The notes under the pieces: generated by a model
The model's database searches: none
What the model saw: the letters and a program-made list of their open reading frames with translations, nothing else
Told to the model about the DNA's origin: nothing
Translations under genes and position numbers: made by a program
In this document: positions 8,596 through 17,031 of the stretch, in pieces
Numbering within the stretch: the stretch's first letter is position 1
Layout: every line of letters begins with the position of its first letter
Assembly (NCBI GenBank): GCA_021818185.1
Contig: JAKAFA010000004.1
Coordinates: 1-34,906, forward strand
Source: Pseudomonadota bacterium
GTDB taxonomy: Bacteria > Pseudomonadota > Alphaproteobacteria > Rhodospirillales > Magnetospirillaceae
Reading direction: 5' to 3'
Length of the DNA: 34,906 bases

Positions 8596-9948
8596 ATGCG
8601 GGAAGGCAACCTGGACGCGCCGACGCGCCATCCCTATGACTGGCGGAGCCCGGATTTCACCGATCCGGCCAAGCTGGAAGCCGAAATGCGGCGGGTGTTC
8701 GACCTGTGCCACGGCTGCCGCCGCTGCTTCAACCTGTGCGATTCCTTTCCCCGCCTCTTCGATCTGGTGGACAAGGCGGGCGAGGCGGAAATGGCCGGAG
8801 TGGCCGGCGCCGATCTGGACCGGGTGGTGGACGCCTGTACGCTGTGCGACCTGTGCTTCATGACCAAATGCCCCTATGTGCCGCCCCATCCCTTCGCCAT
8901 CGACTTCCCCCATCTGATGGTGCGCGCCCGCGCCGCCCGGCTCGCCCGCGGGGAAAGCGGCTTCATGGAGCGCCAGTTGACCGAGACCGACCGCAACGGC
9001 AGCCTGGCGCGGCCGGTGGCCGGCCTGGCCAACTGGGCCACCCGGCGCGGCAACCGCCTGACCCGCCCGGCGCTGGAAGCGGTGGCCGGCGTGCACCGCG
9101 ACGCGGCACTGCCCCGCTATGCCGGACGCACCCTGATGATGCAGGCTGCCGCTTCGGACCCGGTGGTCAATGCCGCCGCCCCCGCCTTCGGCCGCAAGGC
9201 GGTGCTGTTCGCCACCTGTTTCGCCAATTACAACACCCCGCCCCTCGGGCTGGCGGCGCGGGCGGTGCTGGCCCACAACGGCGTGGACACCAAGCTGGCC
9301 TACCCCGGCTGCTGCGGCATGCCGCAACTGGAGCAGGGCGATCTGGCCCGGGTGGCGGCCAAGGCCAAGACGATTGCCGCGGCATTGCTGCCGCTGGTGG
9401 ACGAGGGCTGGGACGTGGTGGCACCGGTACCGTCCTGTGCCCTGATGATGAAATTCGAATGGCCGCTGATCCTGCCCGGCGATCCCGACATCGCACGCTT
9501 GGCGGCGGCAGTCTACGACGTCAGCGAATATGTGGTCGACATTGCCGCCAAGGAGGGGCTGGCCCCCGGCCTGCGCCCGCTGCCCGGCGGGGTGACGCTC
9601 CACTTGGCCTGCCACGCCCGCGCCCAGAACATGGGGCCCAAGGCCGCCGAGATGCTGCGGCTGCTGCCCGACACCGCCGTCACGGTGGTCGAGCGCTGCT
9701 CGGGCCATGGCGGCGCCTGGGGCGTGCGCACCGAGAATTTCCCGGTGGCGCTGCGCGTCGGCAAACCGACCGTCCGCCAGGTGGCCAAGGCCGGCGCCGC
9801 CCATCTATGTTCCGAATGCCCGTTGGCCGGCGCCCACATCGCCCAGGGGCTGGAGGCCGAAAATCCGGCCGGCGCGGCGCCCGAGCCGCTGCACCCCATC
9901 CAGCTCGTGGCCCGCGCCTACGGCCTGCCCGAGGGAGAGCCGCTATGA
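8596..9948 (+). CDS. Fe-S oxidoreductase with CCG domains (GlpC/HdrB-like)
   Basis: CHGCRRCFNLC and CTLCDLCFMTKCP 4Fe-4S motifs; ATCFANYN...YPGCCGMPQLEQG and LACHARAQNMGPKA...CSGHGG CCG-type motifs. Confidence 0.9.
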   Translation: MREGNLDAPTRHPYDWRSPDFTDPAKLEAEMRRVFDLCHGCRRCFNLCDSFPRLFDLVDKAGEAEMAGVAGADLDRVVDACTLCDLCFMTKCPYVPPHPFAIDFPHLMVRARAARLARGESGFMERQLTETDRNGSLARPVAGLANWATRRGNRLTRPALEAVAGVHRDAALPRYAGRTLMMQAAASDPVVNAAAPAFGRKAVLFATCFANYNTPPLGLAARAVLAHNGVDTKLAYPGCCGMPQLEQGDLARVAAKAKTIAAALLPLVDEGWDVVAPVPSCALMMKFEWPLILPGDPDIARLAAAVYDVSEYVVDIAAKEGLAPGLRPLPGGVTLHLACHARAQNMGPKAAEMLRLLPDTAVTVVERCSGHGGAWGVRTENFPVALRVGKPTVRQVAKAGAAHLCSECPLAGAHIAQGLEAENPAGAAPEPLHPIQLVARAYGLPEGEPL

Positions 9949-10529
9949 AGCATGCCATCACCGCCGACGACATCCTGCCGCTGTCCGTATGGGGCGAAGT
10001 CCGCCGCGACCGCCGCCGCGCCGTGATGGAGCTGAAACGCCGCCGCCGCCTGGAGGTCGGACCCTTCGCCACCGTCATGTTCGAATGCTGGCAGACCATG
10101 TGGGTGCAGGTCCAGGAAATGCTGTGGATCGAAAAGGGCGGCCCAGAGCAACTGGAGGGCGAACTGGCCGCCTACAATCCCCTGGTGCCCAAGGGCGATG
10201 AACTGGTCGCCACCCTGATGCTGGAGATTGAGGACGAGGCCCGCCGCGCCCGCCTGCTGGCCGGACTGGGCGGCATCGAGCATCGCGTGGAGCTGCGCTT
10301 CGCCGGCGAGACCGTCCGGGCCGTGCCCGAAGGCGACATCGACCGCACCACCGCCGAAGGCAAGACGTCGAGCGTCCATTTCCTCCATTTCCCCTTCACC
10401 CCCGGGCAGATCGCCGAGTTCCGCGCCACCGGCACACAGGCGATCCTCGCCATAACCCATTCCGCCTACCCCCATATGACGGCGCTGCCCGAGGCGGTAC
10501 GGCAGCGGCTGTGCGAGGATTTCGACTGA
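9945..10529 (+). CDS. DUF3501 family protein
   Basis: MKHAITADDILPLSVWGEVRRDRRRAVMELKRRRRLEVGPFATVMFECWQTMWVQVQEMLWIEKGG...; ATGA overlap with the upstream Fe-S gene. Confidence 0.85.
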   Translation: MKHAITADDILPLSVWGEVRRDRRRAVMELKRRRRLEVGPFATVMFECWQTMWVQVQEMLWIEKGGPEQLEGELAAYNPLVPKGDELVATLMLEIEDEARRARLLAGLGGIEHRVELRFAGETVRAVPEGDIDRTTAEGKTSSVHFLHFPFTPGQIAEFRATGTQAILAITHSAYPHMTALPEAVRQRLCEDFD

Positions 10530-10590
10530 TCCCGCCGGCCGGCCCCTCCTCCACCTCGACAAGCACCGCGGCCCGGCGCACCATCGGCCG

Positions 10591-12591
10591 ATGGGGACCG
10601 TAGCGGAGACGGACATGGACTTCGAGCTTTGCCTGCGCGCCGACAGGGGGGACGATCTCGCTGGCCGGGAATGGATGGTAACCAACGGGCTGGGCGGCTA
10701 CGCCTCCGGCACGCTGGATGGAAAATGCAGCCGTCGCCATGACGGCATCCTGGTGGCGGCGCTGGGCGCGCCCCACGGCCGCACCGTCATGCTGGACCGC
10801 CTGGACGAAACCGTGCGGCTGCCCGGCGGCCGGAGTTTCGCCCTGTTCGACGCCCTGGCCGAGTTCCGGCTGGAAAGCGGTCTGCCGGTCTGGCGGTTCG
10901 AGCGAAGCGGACTGGTCCTCGAACGCCGGCTGGTCCTGCCCTACCGCCAGAACACCGTGCATCTGCACTATCGTCGCCTGGCCGGGGGCGGGAAAGCGAC
11001 GCTGGAGATGGTCCCGTGGTTCCATATGCGCAGCCATGACGGCCAAGTGGACCAGCCGATGCGCGAGCCGATGACCGTGGCGGCCGAGGCCGGCCGCCTG
11101 GAGGTGCGCATGGGCGACTATCCGCCGCTGCACCTGGCGCTGGACGGCCCCGACAGCCGCGTCCTCCTGCACAAGGGCGAATTTGCCGAGGCGTTCTATC
11201 CGGTCGAAGCCTTCCGCGACTACCTGTCGCGCGGCCCCTTGTGGAGCCCGGGGCGGCTGGAAGTCGACCTGGACGATACCGGAGGCGGTGACCGGGCCGC
11301 CCTGGTGGCCTCGACCGAGAGCTGGATCGTCGCCGGCGCCCTCGGCACCGACGAGGCCTTCGACGCCGAGCGGGAGCGCCGCCGACGCCTGGTGGCGCGG
11401 GCTCATCCCGCCCTGCGCGACGGCGCCGCCGCCCAACTTGTGCTGGCCGCCGACGCCTTCCTCTTCACCCCGCAGGGCCGGCCGGCCCTGCACGCCCAGG
11501 CCCGCGCCCGCGGCGACGACATCGCCAGCGTCATCGCCGGCTATCCGTGGTTCAACGACTGGGGCCGCGACACCATGATCAGCCTGGAAGGCCTGACCCT
11601 GGTGACCGGCCGCCCCGAAGAAGCCAAATGGATCCTGCGCACCTTCGCCCAGTATGTGCGCGACGGACTGATCCCCGACAATATTCCCGATGGCGAAGCC
11701 GAAGGCGTCTATCACGCCTGCGACGCCACCCTATGGTTCTTCCACGCCGTGGACCGCTACGTCGCCGCCACTGGCGACCGCGAGACCCTGGATCTGATCC
11801 GGCCCAAGCTCGTCGAGGTGGTCGAGCATTACCGCCGCGGCACCCGCTTTAACATCGGCGTCGACCCCACCGACGGCCTGGTGTGCGCCGGCATGGGCCT
11901 GCCCTACCATATGATGCTGACCTGGATGGATTCCGACACGCCGCGGCACGGCAAGCCGGTCGAGATCAACGCCCTGTGGTATAATGCCCTGTGCCTGACC
12001 GCCCGCTGGCTGGCCGATGCCGGCGACGCCGCCGGTGCCGCCCAGGCCGCCGCCGACGCCGCCCGCTGCCGCGAATCCTTCAACCGCCGCTTCTGGAATC
12101 CGGCCACCGGCTTCCTGTTCGACCTGGTGGACGGCGAATCGGGCGGCGATCCGGCCTGCCGCAGCAACCAGATCCTGGCGCTGTCGCTGCCCCATCCGGT
12201 TCTGGCCGAAGACAAATGGGCGGCGGTGGTGCAGGCGGTCGAGAATCGCCTGCTGACGCCCTACGGCCTGCGCTCGCTGTCGCCGGACGCCCCCGATTAC
12301 CGCACGGGCTATGTCGGCGATCTGCATTCCCGCGACCACGCCTACCACCGCGGCACGGTCTGGGCGTGGCTGATCGGCCCGTTCATCGACGCCTGGCTCA
12401 AGGTCCATCCCGGCGATCCGGCGGGGGCACGCGCCCTGCTAGGCGGCTTCGTGCCGCATCTGGCGGAATTCTGCGTGGGGACCATCGCCGAGGTGTTCGA
12501 TGGCGACGCCCCCCACGCCCCGCGCGGCTGCACGGCGCAGGCCTGGAGCGTGGCCGAGGTGCTGCGGGCCTGGGCGCGGACGGCCGGCTGA
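10591..12591 (+). CDS. Glycogen debranching enzyme (amylo-alpha-1,6-glucosidase family)
   Basis: REWMVTNGLGGYASGTLDGKCSRRHDGILVAAL...AGYPWFNDWGRDTMISLEGLTL...EINALWYNALCLTARW...DHAYHRGTVWAWLIGPFIDAWLK. Alternative start ATG 10615. Confidence 0.95.
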   Translation: MGTVAETDMDFELCLRADRGDDLAGREWMVTNGLGGYASGTLDGKCSRRHDGILVAALGAPHGRTVMLDRLDETVRLPGGRSFALFDALAEFRLESGLPVWRFERSGLVLERRLVLPYRQNTVHLHYRRLAGGGKATLEMVPWFHMRSHDGQVDQPMREPMTVAAEAGRLEVRMGDYPPLHLALDGPDSRVLLHKGEFAEAFYPVEAFRDYLSRGPLWSPGRLEVDLDDTGGGDRAALVASTESWIVAGALGTDEAFDAERERRRRLVARAHPALRDGAAAQLVLAADAFLFTPQGRPALHAQARARGDDIASVIAGYPWFNDWGRDTMISLEGLTLVTGRPEEAKWILRTFAQYVRDGLIPDNIPDGEAEGVYHACDATLWFFHAVDRYVAATGDRETLDLIRPKLVEVVEHYRRGTRFNIGVDPTDGLVCAGMGLPYHMMLTWMDSDTPRHGKPVEINALWYNALCLTARWLADAGDAAGAAQAAADAARCRESFNRRFWNPATGFLFDLVDGESGGDPACRSNQILALSLPHPVLAEDKWAAVVQAVENRLLTPYGLRSLSPDAPDYRTGYVGDLHSRDHAYHRGTVWAWLIGPFIDAWLKVHPGDPAGARALLGGFVPHLAEFCVGTIAEVFDGDAPHAPRGCTAQAWSVAEVLRAWARTAG

Positions 12592-12611
12592 GCCGGCCTC
12601 CCGCCCACGGT

Positions 12612-14579
12612 TCAACGGCCCAGGGCGTCGGCCAGCAGGCTGCGCAGGCGGGCCGGGTCGAGGGGTTTGCGCAGCACCGAGAAGCCGGAGACGTGGCTGG
12701 CGCCGCCGGTCGCTTCGGTGTCGCCGGTGAACAGGAAGGCGGGAACCGCCCGGCCTTCGGCGGCGCGGATGGCGTTGATGGCGTCGATTCCGGCATTGGC
12801 GGCGTGGAGGTGCAGATCCGCGATGACCGCGTCGGGACGAAGCCGTCGTCCGGCCAAAGCCGCCAGCGCCGCCGCGGCGCTCTCGGCCACCACCGGCCGG
12901 CAGCCCCAATTGGCCAGCAGGATTTCCAGGCCGTCCAGGATATCGGGGTCGTCGTCCAGCACGACGACGGTGGCGCCCTGCACCTCGCGCACCTCGTCGC
13001 TCTCGGCGGCGGCGCCATCGGGCAGCGGGAACCAATCCTCGACCAGCGGCACCGTGACTCCGAAACATGAGCCATGCCCCAGGACGGAATGCACCTCGAC
13101 GCGATGGTCCAGCAGACGGGCCAGCCGCTGCACGATGGCCAGCCCCAACCCCATGCCGGTTCCCCGCCCGCTCAGGGAGGGCTGGCTGACCTGATGGAAT
13201 TCACGGAAGATGGCCAGACGCTGATCGTCGGGGATGCCGGGCCCGGTATCGCAGACCCGCAACACCGCCGCGCCGCCCTTCAGCTTGGCCCCCAGCAGAA
13301 TCCGCCCCTGGCGGGTGTAGCGGATGGCGTTGGACAGGAAATTGCCGAGGATGCGCGACAGCAGGCGGGGATCGCTGCGCACCGCCAGCGACGAGGGCAG
13401 CACCGTCAACTCCAATCCGGCCGCCGCCGCCTGCGGCCCGTAATTGGCCTCGAGCCGCTCGAACACGTCGTTGACCAGGAACAACTGCGGCTCGGCCTTC
13501 ATCACGCCGGCGTCCAGCTTGGACATATCCATCAGGGCGTCGAACATTTCCTCCATGCCGCGCAGGCTGGTCTTCATCGACTGCACGATGGTCCGCCCCT
13601 GCGGGGTTGAAATGTGGTTGTCCAGCGCCGAGGTGAACAGGGCCAGGGCCTGCAACGGCTGCCGCAGATCGTGGCTGGCGGCGGCCAGGAAGCGCATGCG
13701 GGCCCGGATCGAGCGCTCCGCCTCCTCGTTGGCCTGGGTCAGCGCCTCCTCCTTGCGCTTGAGGTCGGTGACGTCCTGGAAGGTGAGCAGCGAGCGGGTC
13801 CCTCCCTGCACGGTGAAGCGGCGCACCGAGGCCAACACCCACAGCGGCAGGCCGTCGGCCCGCAGGACCCGCAATTCCACGCGTTGCGGCTCGCCCATTC
13901 CGCGCAGCGCGGCGCACAGCCGGTCGGCCCCCTCGTCGCCGGCGAAATGGAAGTCCTGGGTCGGCCGCCCGGCCAGGTCGCCGGGGGGAACACCCAGCGC
14001 CTGATGGGCGGCGGCGTTGGCCCGCAGGATGGTGCCGTCCATCCCCACCGTCAGCATGGGCAGCGGCACAGCCTCGACCAAGGCACGCAGGCGTTCCTCG
14101 GTCTCCCGCACATTGGCTTCGGAGCGGCGGATCTCGGAGATGTCGGCCAGAATGCCGACGAAGGCGCACAGGGCATCGTCGGCGTCGCGGACCGGGCGGA
14201 GCGAGACCCGCATCCAAAACTCCTCGCCATCCTTGCGGTAGTTCACCAACTCCACCGTGGCGGCCCGCCCCTCGGCCACGGCGGCACGCAAGTTGGCGAC
14301 GGCGGCAGGGTCGGTTTTCGGCCCCTGGAGCACCGACAGGGAACGGCCGAGCACTTCCGCTGCGGAATAGCCGGTGATGGCGGTGAACTCGGCGTTGACG
14401 AAGCGGACCGGATTGCCGGCAAGCCGGGGATCGGTGATGACGATGGCGGCGGGCGCGGCATCGATCGCCGCCAAAAACGCGCCCCAATCGAGCCCGCCCC
14501 CCGTCGCGCCGCCGCCGTTGCTGCCCGCCATGCGATACGCGCCCGTCCCTTGCCCGGCAACCATGGATGGTTCTCCCAT
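12612..14579 (-). CDS. Hybrid sensor histidine kinase (LOV-like PAS - PAS - HisKA - HATPase - REC)
   Basis: LOV-like PAS (ITDPRLAGNPVRFVNAEFTAITGYSAAEVLGRSLSVLQGPKTDP), second PAS, ASHDLRQPLQAL H-box, NFLSNAIRYT, DTGPGIPDDQ, GMGLGLAIV, C-terminal REC with DAVIADLHL. Confidence 0.93.
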   Translation of the reverse strand: MGEPSMVAGQGTGAYRMAGSNGGGATGGGLDWGAFLAAIDAAPAAIVITDPRLAGNPVRFVNAEFTAITGYSAAEVLGRSLSVLQGPKTDPAAVANLRAAVAEGRAATVELVNYRKDGEEFWMRVSLRPVRDADDALCAFVGILADISEIRRSEANVRETEERLRALVEAVPLPMLTVGMDGTILRANAAAHQALGVPPGDLAGRPTQDFHFAGDEGADRLCAALRGMGEPQRVELRVLRADGLPLWVLASVRRFTVQGGTRSLLTFQDVTDLKRKEEALTQANEEAERSIRARMRFLAAASHDLRQPLQALALFTSALDNHISTPQGRTIVQSMKTSLRGMEEMFDALMDMSKLDAGVMKAEPQLFLVNDVFERLEANYGPQAAAAGLELTVLPSSLAVRSDPRLLSRILGNFLSNAIRYTRQGRILLGAKLKGGAAVLRVCDTGPGIPDDQRLAIFREFHQVSQPSLSGRGTGMGLGLAIVQRLARLLDHRVEVHSVLGHGSCFGVTVPLVEDWFPLPDGAAAESDEVREVQGATVVVLDDDPDILDGLEILLANWGCRPVVAESAAAALAALAGRRLRPDAVIADLHLHAANAGIDAINAIRAAEGRAVPAFLFTGDTEATGGASHVSGFSVLRKPLDPARLRSLLADALGR

Positions 14580-14848
14580 GCCCCGGAATCATAGAAGCCG
14601 GCGGCGCGGCAGTGTTGGACAAATCGGGATAGCGAGGCAACGGGGCGGAGGGCGTGGAAAGGGCCGCCGGCCGCCCCGGAGGGACTCCGTCCGGCGTAAT
14701 GCCTTGGCTATACCTCGCCAGCGGCATCTTTCATTCGTCATGCCGCCACTATAGATTTCGTTCGTATTTCCAGGCGCGCCGGCCACGCCAAAAGTCGATA
14801 GAACGACCCGCTGGACTTGACCTGGAAAGCCGCCAGGAGGGGCAAACA

Positions 14849-15115
14849 ATGCTGCGAAGCAAGCCGTATAGGAAAAGGGATACAACGCTTACGCTCACCC
14901 CCACCGCCACCTTGGGCTCCGATACGGTCGATGAGCCCGTCGAGGGGCCGATGGGCGGACTGGACTTCGACTCCCACAGCTTCTGCCACGATCCGGTCTA
15001 TCGCCGATTGCTGGGCGAACTGCTCGCCGAACTCGAAGGCGAAGATGACGATTCCGACGAGGACGACGACGAGGACGACGACGAGGACGACGACCGCCCG
15101 CTCCGGCCCAACTGA
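14849..15115 (+). CDS. Small Asp/Glu-rich protein of unknown function (88 aa)
   Basis: ATG preceded by AGGAGGGG; MLRSKPYRKRDTTLTLTPTATLGSDTVDEPVEGPMGGLDFDSHSFCHDPVYRRLLGELLAELEGEDDDSDEDDDEDDDEDDDRPLRPN; 13 bp from the next gene. Confidence 0.65.
   Translation: MLRSKPYRKRDTTLTLTPTATLGSDTVDEPVEGPMGGLDFDSHSFCHDPVYRRLLGELLAELEGEDDDSDEDDDEDDDEDDDRPLRPN
15059..15094 (+). repeat. 3 x 12-bp perfect tandem repeat (GAGGACGACGAC)
   Basis: Direct reading; encodes the EDDD repeats of the small acidic protein. Confidence 0.95.
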
Positions 15116-15128
15116 TGAAGGTGGCGTC

Positions 15129-15848
15129 ATGACCGAAGCGACCCTGAACGCAGCGCCGCCGCCGCAGGCGCCCGTGGCGCTCGCCGTCGAAGACAGCCAT
15201 ATGGTCAGCGAGATCGTCGGCCGGTTTGAGCCGCAGGAGCGCAAGGAGATGCGCATCCTCGACGACCCCCGCCGGCTGGTGGAGCATCCCGACGAAGCCC
15301 CGGGGGAGGTGACCATCATCTCGTACCCGGTGATGAAGCAGCTGGCCAAGTACCATATGGACGAGCTGGCCGCATTCTGCGGCCGCAACAAGGTGGTGCT
15401 GCTGATCCGCAGCCCGGAATTCCTGGATTCCATCGGCTTCCTCGAATTCGCCGATGGGGTGATCTTCGCGGACGCCACCATCGAACGGGTGCGGGACATC
15501 CTGCAACTCAGCAAGTCCGGCTATTCCATCCTGCCGTCGGCGGCGGTAATGGACATCGTCACCGACCGGCTGCGTTGCGACACCCTGCAACGGCTGTCGC
15601 CCATCGAACTGAACATCCTGGATCAGGTGCGCCTTGCCAAGACCAACCGCGCCATCGCCCGCTCCCTCGGCCTGACCGAGGCCAACGTCAAGACCAAGGT
15701 CCGGGCCATCCTGAAGGCGTTGAAGTTCCAGAACCGCACCGAAGCCGCGGTGTTTGCCGCCCGCCAGAACGAACTGATCCGCCAGACCGTCGCCAGCCGC
15801 GGCCCCGAGAAAAGCATGGAGGAGGGCGAGAGCGGGCTGACCCACTGA
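15129..15848 (+). CDS. NarL/LuxR-type transcriptional regulator with degenerate receiver domain
   Basis: LSPIELNILDQVRLAKTNRAIARSLGLTEANVKTKVRAILKALKFQNRTEAAVFA (LuxR HTH); receiver-like N-term lacks phospho-acceptor Asp (VTIISYPVM) and switch Lys (GVIFADA). Confidence 0.88.
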   Translation: MTEATLNAAPPPQAPVALAVEDSHMVSEIVGRFEPQERKEMRILDDPRRLVEHPDEAPGEVTIISYPVMKQLAKYHMDELAAFCGRNKVVLLIRSPEFLDSIGFLEFADGVIFADATIERVRDILQLSKSGYSILPSAAVMDIVTDRLRCDTLQRLSPIELNILDQVRLAKTNRAIARSLGLTEANVKTKVRAILKALKFQNRTEAAVFAARQNELIRQTVASRGPEKSMEEGESGLTH

Positions 15849-15872
15849 CCCGCTCCCGCCCTCGGCCCGGGC

Positions 15873-15914
15873 CGACGCCGCACGGAGTCGACGCCGCAGG
15901 GGGCCGACGCCGCA
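15873..15914. repeat. Three copies of CGACGCCGCA at 16-bp spacing
   Basis: CGACGCCGCA at 15873, 15889 and 15905, in the gap between two convergent regulators. Confidence 0.85.
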
Positions 15915-15997
15915 CCGGAAACGGCACCGCCGCCCCCGCCGCGCACGAGCGGCGGCCGGATCGCCCGGCCGCCGTGGGACTCCACCGCGAAGCCGCC

Positions 15998-16738
15998 TCA
16001 CACGCTCGGATTGGCCTGTTCCATGCCCGGCACCGACGTCGGCTGGGCCGACGGCAAGGCGCCGCGGCGCGGGGTCATCGGAGCGTTTTCCGCCGACAGC
16101 CCGTTGTTCAGCGCCCAGATGGCCGCCTGAGTGCGGTTGGCGGCATTGATCTTCTTCAACACGCCCTTGAGATGGACCTTCACCGTCGCCTCGGTGATGT
16201 TCAGCTTCTTGGCGATCACCTTGTTGGGGTGGCCGTTGAGCAGGCAGCGCAGGATCTGGATTTCCCGCTCCGACAGGCCCTCCAGGTCGGGTGAGGCGGC
16301 CGCCGGGCGCTGGGTGTCGACCTGGCCGGAAATCAGCATGGCGGCCAGGCGGGTGGGAAACACCTTCTCGCCCAGCAGCACCAGCTTCAGGGATTGCTTC
16401 AAGGCGTCGGGCGAGATGTTCTTGAGCAGGTAGGCGTCGGCGCCGGCCTCGAAGCAGCGGGCCAGGTTGTGGATGTTGCGCGTGCTGGCGGCCAGGACCA
16501 CCAGCTTCAGTTCCGCATATTTCTCCCGCATTTGCTGCAACACGGAAATATCGTCGGCGCCGGCATCGAATTCCACGAGGCAGACCTTGGGACGTTGCCC
16601 CTGCTCCAGTTTCTGCATGCCCTCGGCCATGCTGTCCGCTTCGTCGGTAATGGTGAAGGCTGAGCCGTCCAGAAGCTTCTTCAAGCCTTCCCTGAACAGC
16701 TTGTTCGCATCGATCAGAAGCATTTCGACATTGTTCAT
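15998..16738 (-). CDS. NarL/FixJ-type response regulator with Glu at the phospho-acceptor position
   Basis: MNNVEMLLIDANKLFREGLKKLL...PKVCLVEFDAGADDISVLQQMREKYAELKLVVLAAS...GADAYLLKN...LSEREIQILRCLLNGHPNKVIAKKLNITEATVKVHLKGVLKKINAANRTQAAIWA. Confidence 0.93.
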   Translation of the reverse strand: MNNVEMLLIDANKLFREGLKKLLDGSAFTITDEADSMAEGMQKLEQGQRPKVCLVEFDAGADDISVLQQMREKYAELKLVVLAASTRNIHNLARCFEAGADAYLLKNISPDALKQSLKLVLLGEKVFPTRLAAMLISGQVDTQRPAAASPDLEGLSEREIQILRCLLNGHPNKVIAKKLNITEATVKVHLKGVLKKINAANRTQAAIWALNNGLSAENAPMTPRRGALPSAQPTSVPGMEQANPSV

Positions 16739-16976
16739 GATAGTCCCCGTGGGTTGGAAGGCAGCCTCGGGCAGCTTCTCGAAACAGCCCCGGACGAAGC
16801 GGAGCGGCTCGCATGTGTTCGTCTTCTGACGAAGTTATTTATCCGACGGGGCGCCCTCATCCCACCTTCTGTAGGAGGTAGCGTCGCATTCATATTAGGT
16901 ATTGTCCGGCCGCGCCCGGGGTCGAAGGCGCTACCGATTTAGTGTGAGCGCAAGGCTCGACCGGACGCCCACCGGC

Positions 16977-17010
16977 AAAAAAAGGCCCGGATGCCAACGG
17001 CATCCGGGCC
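16977..17010 (-). terminator. Rho-independent terminator of lldP
   Basis: On the minus strand GGCCCGGATGCC-GTT-GGCATCCGGGCC followed by TTTTTTT; 12-bp perfect stem, 22 bp after the lldP stop. Confidence 0.93.
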
Positions 17011-17031
17011 GGACGCGGGCCGGAAGGCCGC

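Noticed and set aside
15059-15094. Tandem repeat as CRISPR or regulatory iterons
   Set aside because: 12-bp units inside a coding frame, without spacers; explained by the EDDD protein repeat.
14895-16814. 639-aa minus-strand ORF spanning both atypical regulators
   Set aside because: Compositionally biased; overlaps three better-supported genes.
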